NCBI GenBank assembly: GCA_002505355.1
Contig: DAUW01000087.1
Location: 1-5,344 of the forward strand
Source of the DNA: Euryarchaeota archaeon UBA229
Lineage (GTDB): Archaea > Thermoplasmatota > Poseidoniia > Poseidoniales > Poseidoniaceae
DNA length: 5,344 nucleotides
Direction: 5' to 3'
A program made the position numbers and the translations under genes. Under the pieces are notes generated by a model. The model did not search any database, was not told where the DNA came from, and saw nothing but the letters and a program-made list of their open reading frames with translations. Every line of letters begins with the position of its first letter. The first letter of the stretch is position 1. Positions 4,504 to 5,344 of this stretch are shown one piece after another.

Positions 4504-5344
4504 TCAGCCGGTTTGCCTTGAGTCGTACCTAATAGGCGATGAATCGCCCCTAAGACCATCCTCTTCATCATCATTGACCTCAAACCAATCTACTATCCAA
4601 TCACCATCTGTATCCCAATTTATCGGGTTGCTACCCTCGGCTAAATGGTCATCGTCGAAGTCCATCATATACCAACCTAATTCATGTTCGCCAACTGCTC
4701 TTACTGGTGCGGTTTGCGGTGAGCTCGCGTAGTAAATTTCCCATTGATCTGTTTGTGCGCCAGATAGTAATATCTCATCGTTGGTTGGATCTAGAGTAAG
4801 GAAATCATCATCATTGTCGTTGACAATCAATACATAGCGGAAATCAGTTGCTGATTGCTTATCCATCTTCAAATAATTTGTTGATGCTTCGGAAGGCTCG
4901 CCAAGTCCTAGTGTATAACCTCTAAATTGCCACCATTCTTCCACTGGGCTGCCTTGATAGACTAGAGGTGCCAGTCGTACCGCATTTGGTGAAGTTAAGT
5001 CCTCGTCAGTTAGCATGTAAAATTCCTGGAAATTGGTGTAAGGCTCATAACTGCAGCCGGCGCCCGAACAGTCATAGTTGCCATCATTATCAGGGTCGTA
5101 ATTAGCATCTACTGGATCAGCAGGGTCAAGGGTAAACCAAGTGAATTCTAACTCAGGTCGAGATAACACTCCTGAATCAGATGATAATGGCAGACAAGAG
5201 ACCGTGTTAGTATCACATTCGCCGCCGGTCAGTGAATCTATCCATACTACCTTGATTTGTAAGTAAGAGGAAAAATTATCATTTGACTCATTCCACGCCA
5301 TTTTATATTCATACCAATCTGGCAGCATATCTCCGTCAGTGTCA
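4504..5344 (-). CDS. Secreted acidic protein with DTDGD-type calcium-binding repeats (5' end beyond right edge)
   Basis: At least 279 residues lie in the window. The ATG at 5328 is not a credible start: the frame is open to the edge and codes DTDGD directly before MLPDWYEY, together forming a DTDGDxLPDWYE repeat, so most of the N-terminus, including any signal peptide, lies outside. Repeats resembling thrombospondin type 3 calcium-binding motifs appear at the right edge, at 5017-5106 (DPDNDGNYD, then YTNFQEFY) and at 4576-4665 (DFDDDHL, then NPINWDTDGD and DWFE). Between them are segments rich in Asp, Trp and Tyr, including a jelly-roll-like stretch (YVLIVNDNDDDFLTLDP). Four cysteines form two close pairs that could make disulfides, consistent with an extracellular location. 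The protein is strongly acidic. It probably heads, or precedes, the operon with the 147-residue gene and the metalloprotease. A surface or adhesive role is inferred, not shown. It ends in RYDSRQTG with no obvious membrane anchor. Confidence 0.8.
   Translation of the reverse strand, partial: DTDGDMLPDWYEYKMAWNESNDNFSSYLQIKVVWIDSLTGGECDTNTVSCLPLSSDSGVLSRPELEFTWFTLDPADPVDANYDPDNDGNYDCSGAGCSYEPYTNFQEFYMLTDEDLTSPNAVRLAPLVYQGSPVEEWWQFRGYTLGLGEPSEASTNYLKMDKQSATDFRYVLIVNDNDDDFLTLDPTNDEILLSGAQTDQWEIYYASSPQTAPVRAVGEHELGWYMMDFDDDHLAEGSNPINWDTDGDWIVDWFEVNDDEEDGLRGDSSPIRYDSRQTG
4576..4665 (-). repeat. C-terminal calcium-binding type repeat inside the secreted acidic protein
   Basis: This segment encodes an MDFDDDHL...NPINWDTDGD...DWFEV unit. 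Regularly spaced Asp residues, an NP turn and a closing DW-x-E are typical of thrombospondin type 3-like calcium loops. The DTDGDxxxDWxE core matches the one encoded at 5310-5343, so the two flank the sequenced part of the protein. Confidence 0.6.

Noticed and set aside
4412..4732. Plus-strand open frame of 106 codons spanning the junction of two minus-strand genes
   Set aside because: Its serine-rich product is what the reverse complement of Asp- and Glu-rich coding sequence gives; no start signal.
5326..5328. ATG at 5328 as the start of the acidic repeat protein
   Set aside because: The five codons upstream (DTDGD) are in frame and complete a calcium-loop repeat, so this Met is internal.

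Overview
The window looks like part of a compact archaeal genome, most likely a marine planktonic euryarchaeon of the Poseidoniales (Marine Group II) type. The best evidence is a protein of the UPF0201 (DUF54) RNA-binding-like family, which is essentially restricted to archaea. Supporting signs are GGTGA-type ribosome binding sites matching the archaeal 16S 3' end, very short gaps and overlaps between genes, and a large acidic secreted protein with DTDGD-type calcium-binding repeats of the kind common in these organisms. The order-level assignment is inference; the archaeal assignment is firmer.

Layout. Positions 1-1187 (minus strand) hold two genes of an apparent envelope-glycan operon: a family 2 glycosyltransferase with C-terminal membrane segments, then the first 36 codons of a hydrophobic protein that runs off the left edge. 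An 88-base divergent spacer with an A-rich candidate promoter separates these from the UPF0201 gene (plus, 1276-1791). That gene overlaps by 14 bases, tail to tail, a minus-strand gene (1778-2803) encoding a pyroglutamyl-peptidase domain fused to a Nudix hydrolase. A 90-base divergent spacer follows, then a small two-helix membrane protein (plus, 2894-3223), whose stop codon overlaps the next minus-strand gene by 4 bases.

Positions 3220-5344 (minus) are a tightly packed three-gene run transcribed right to left: a secreted acidic repeat protein (its 5' end lies beyond the right edge), a 147-residue protein of unknown function that starts with TTG, and a lipoprotein metalloprotease with a metzincin-like HExxHxxG motif and Met-turn. 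They are probably co-transcribed, and two of the three products are predicted to act outside the membrane.

No tRNA, rRNA, CRISPR array, insertion sequence or prophage signal was seen. The most interesting items are the peptidase-Nudix fusion, the protease and repeat-protein operon with an unknown gene between them, and a glycosyltransferase that appears to lack the usual metal-binding aspartate. I see no clear candidate for a wholly new multi-gene system.
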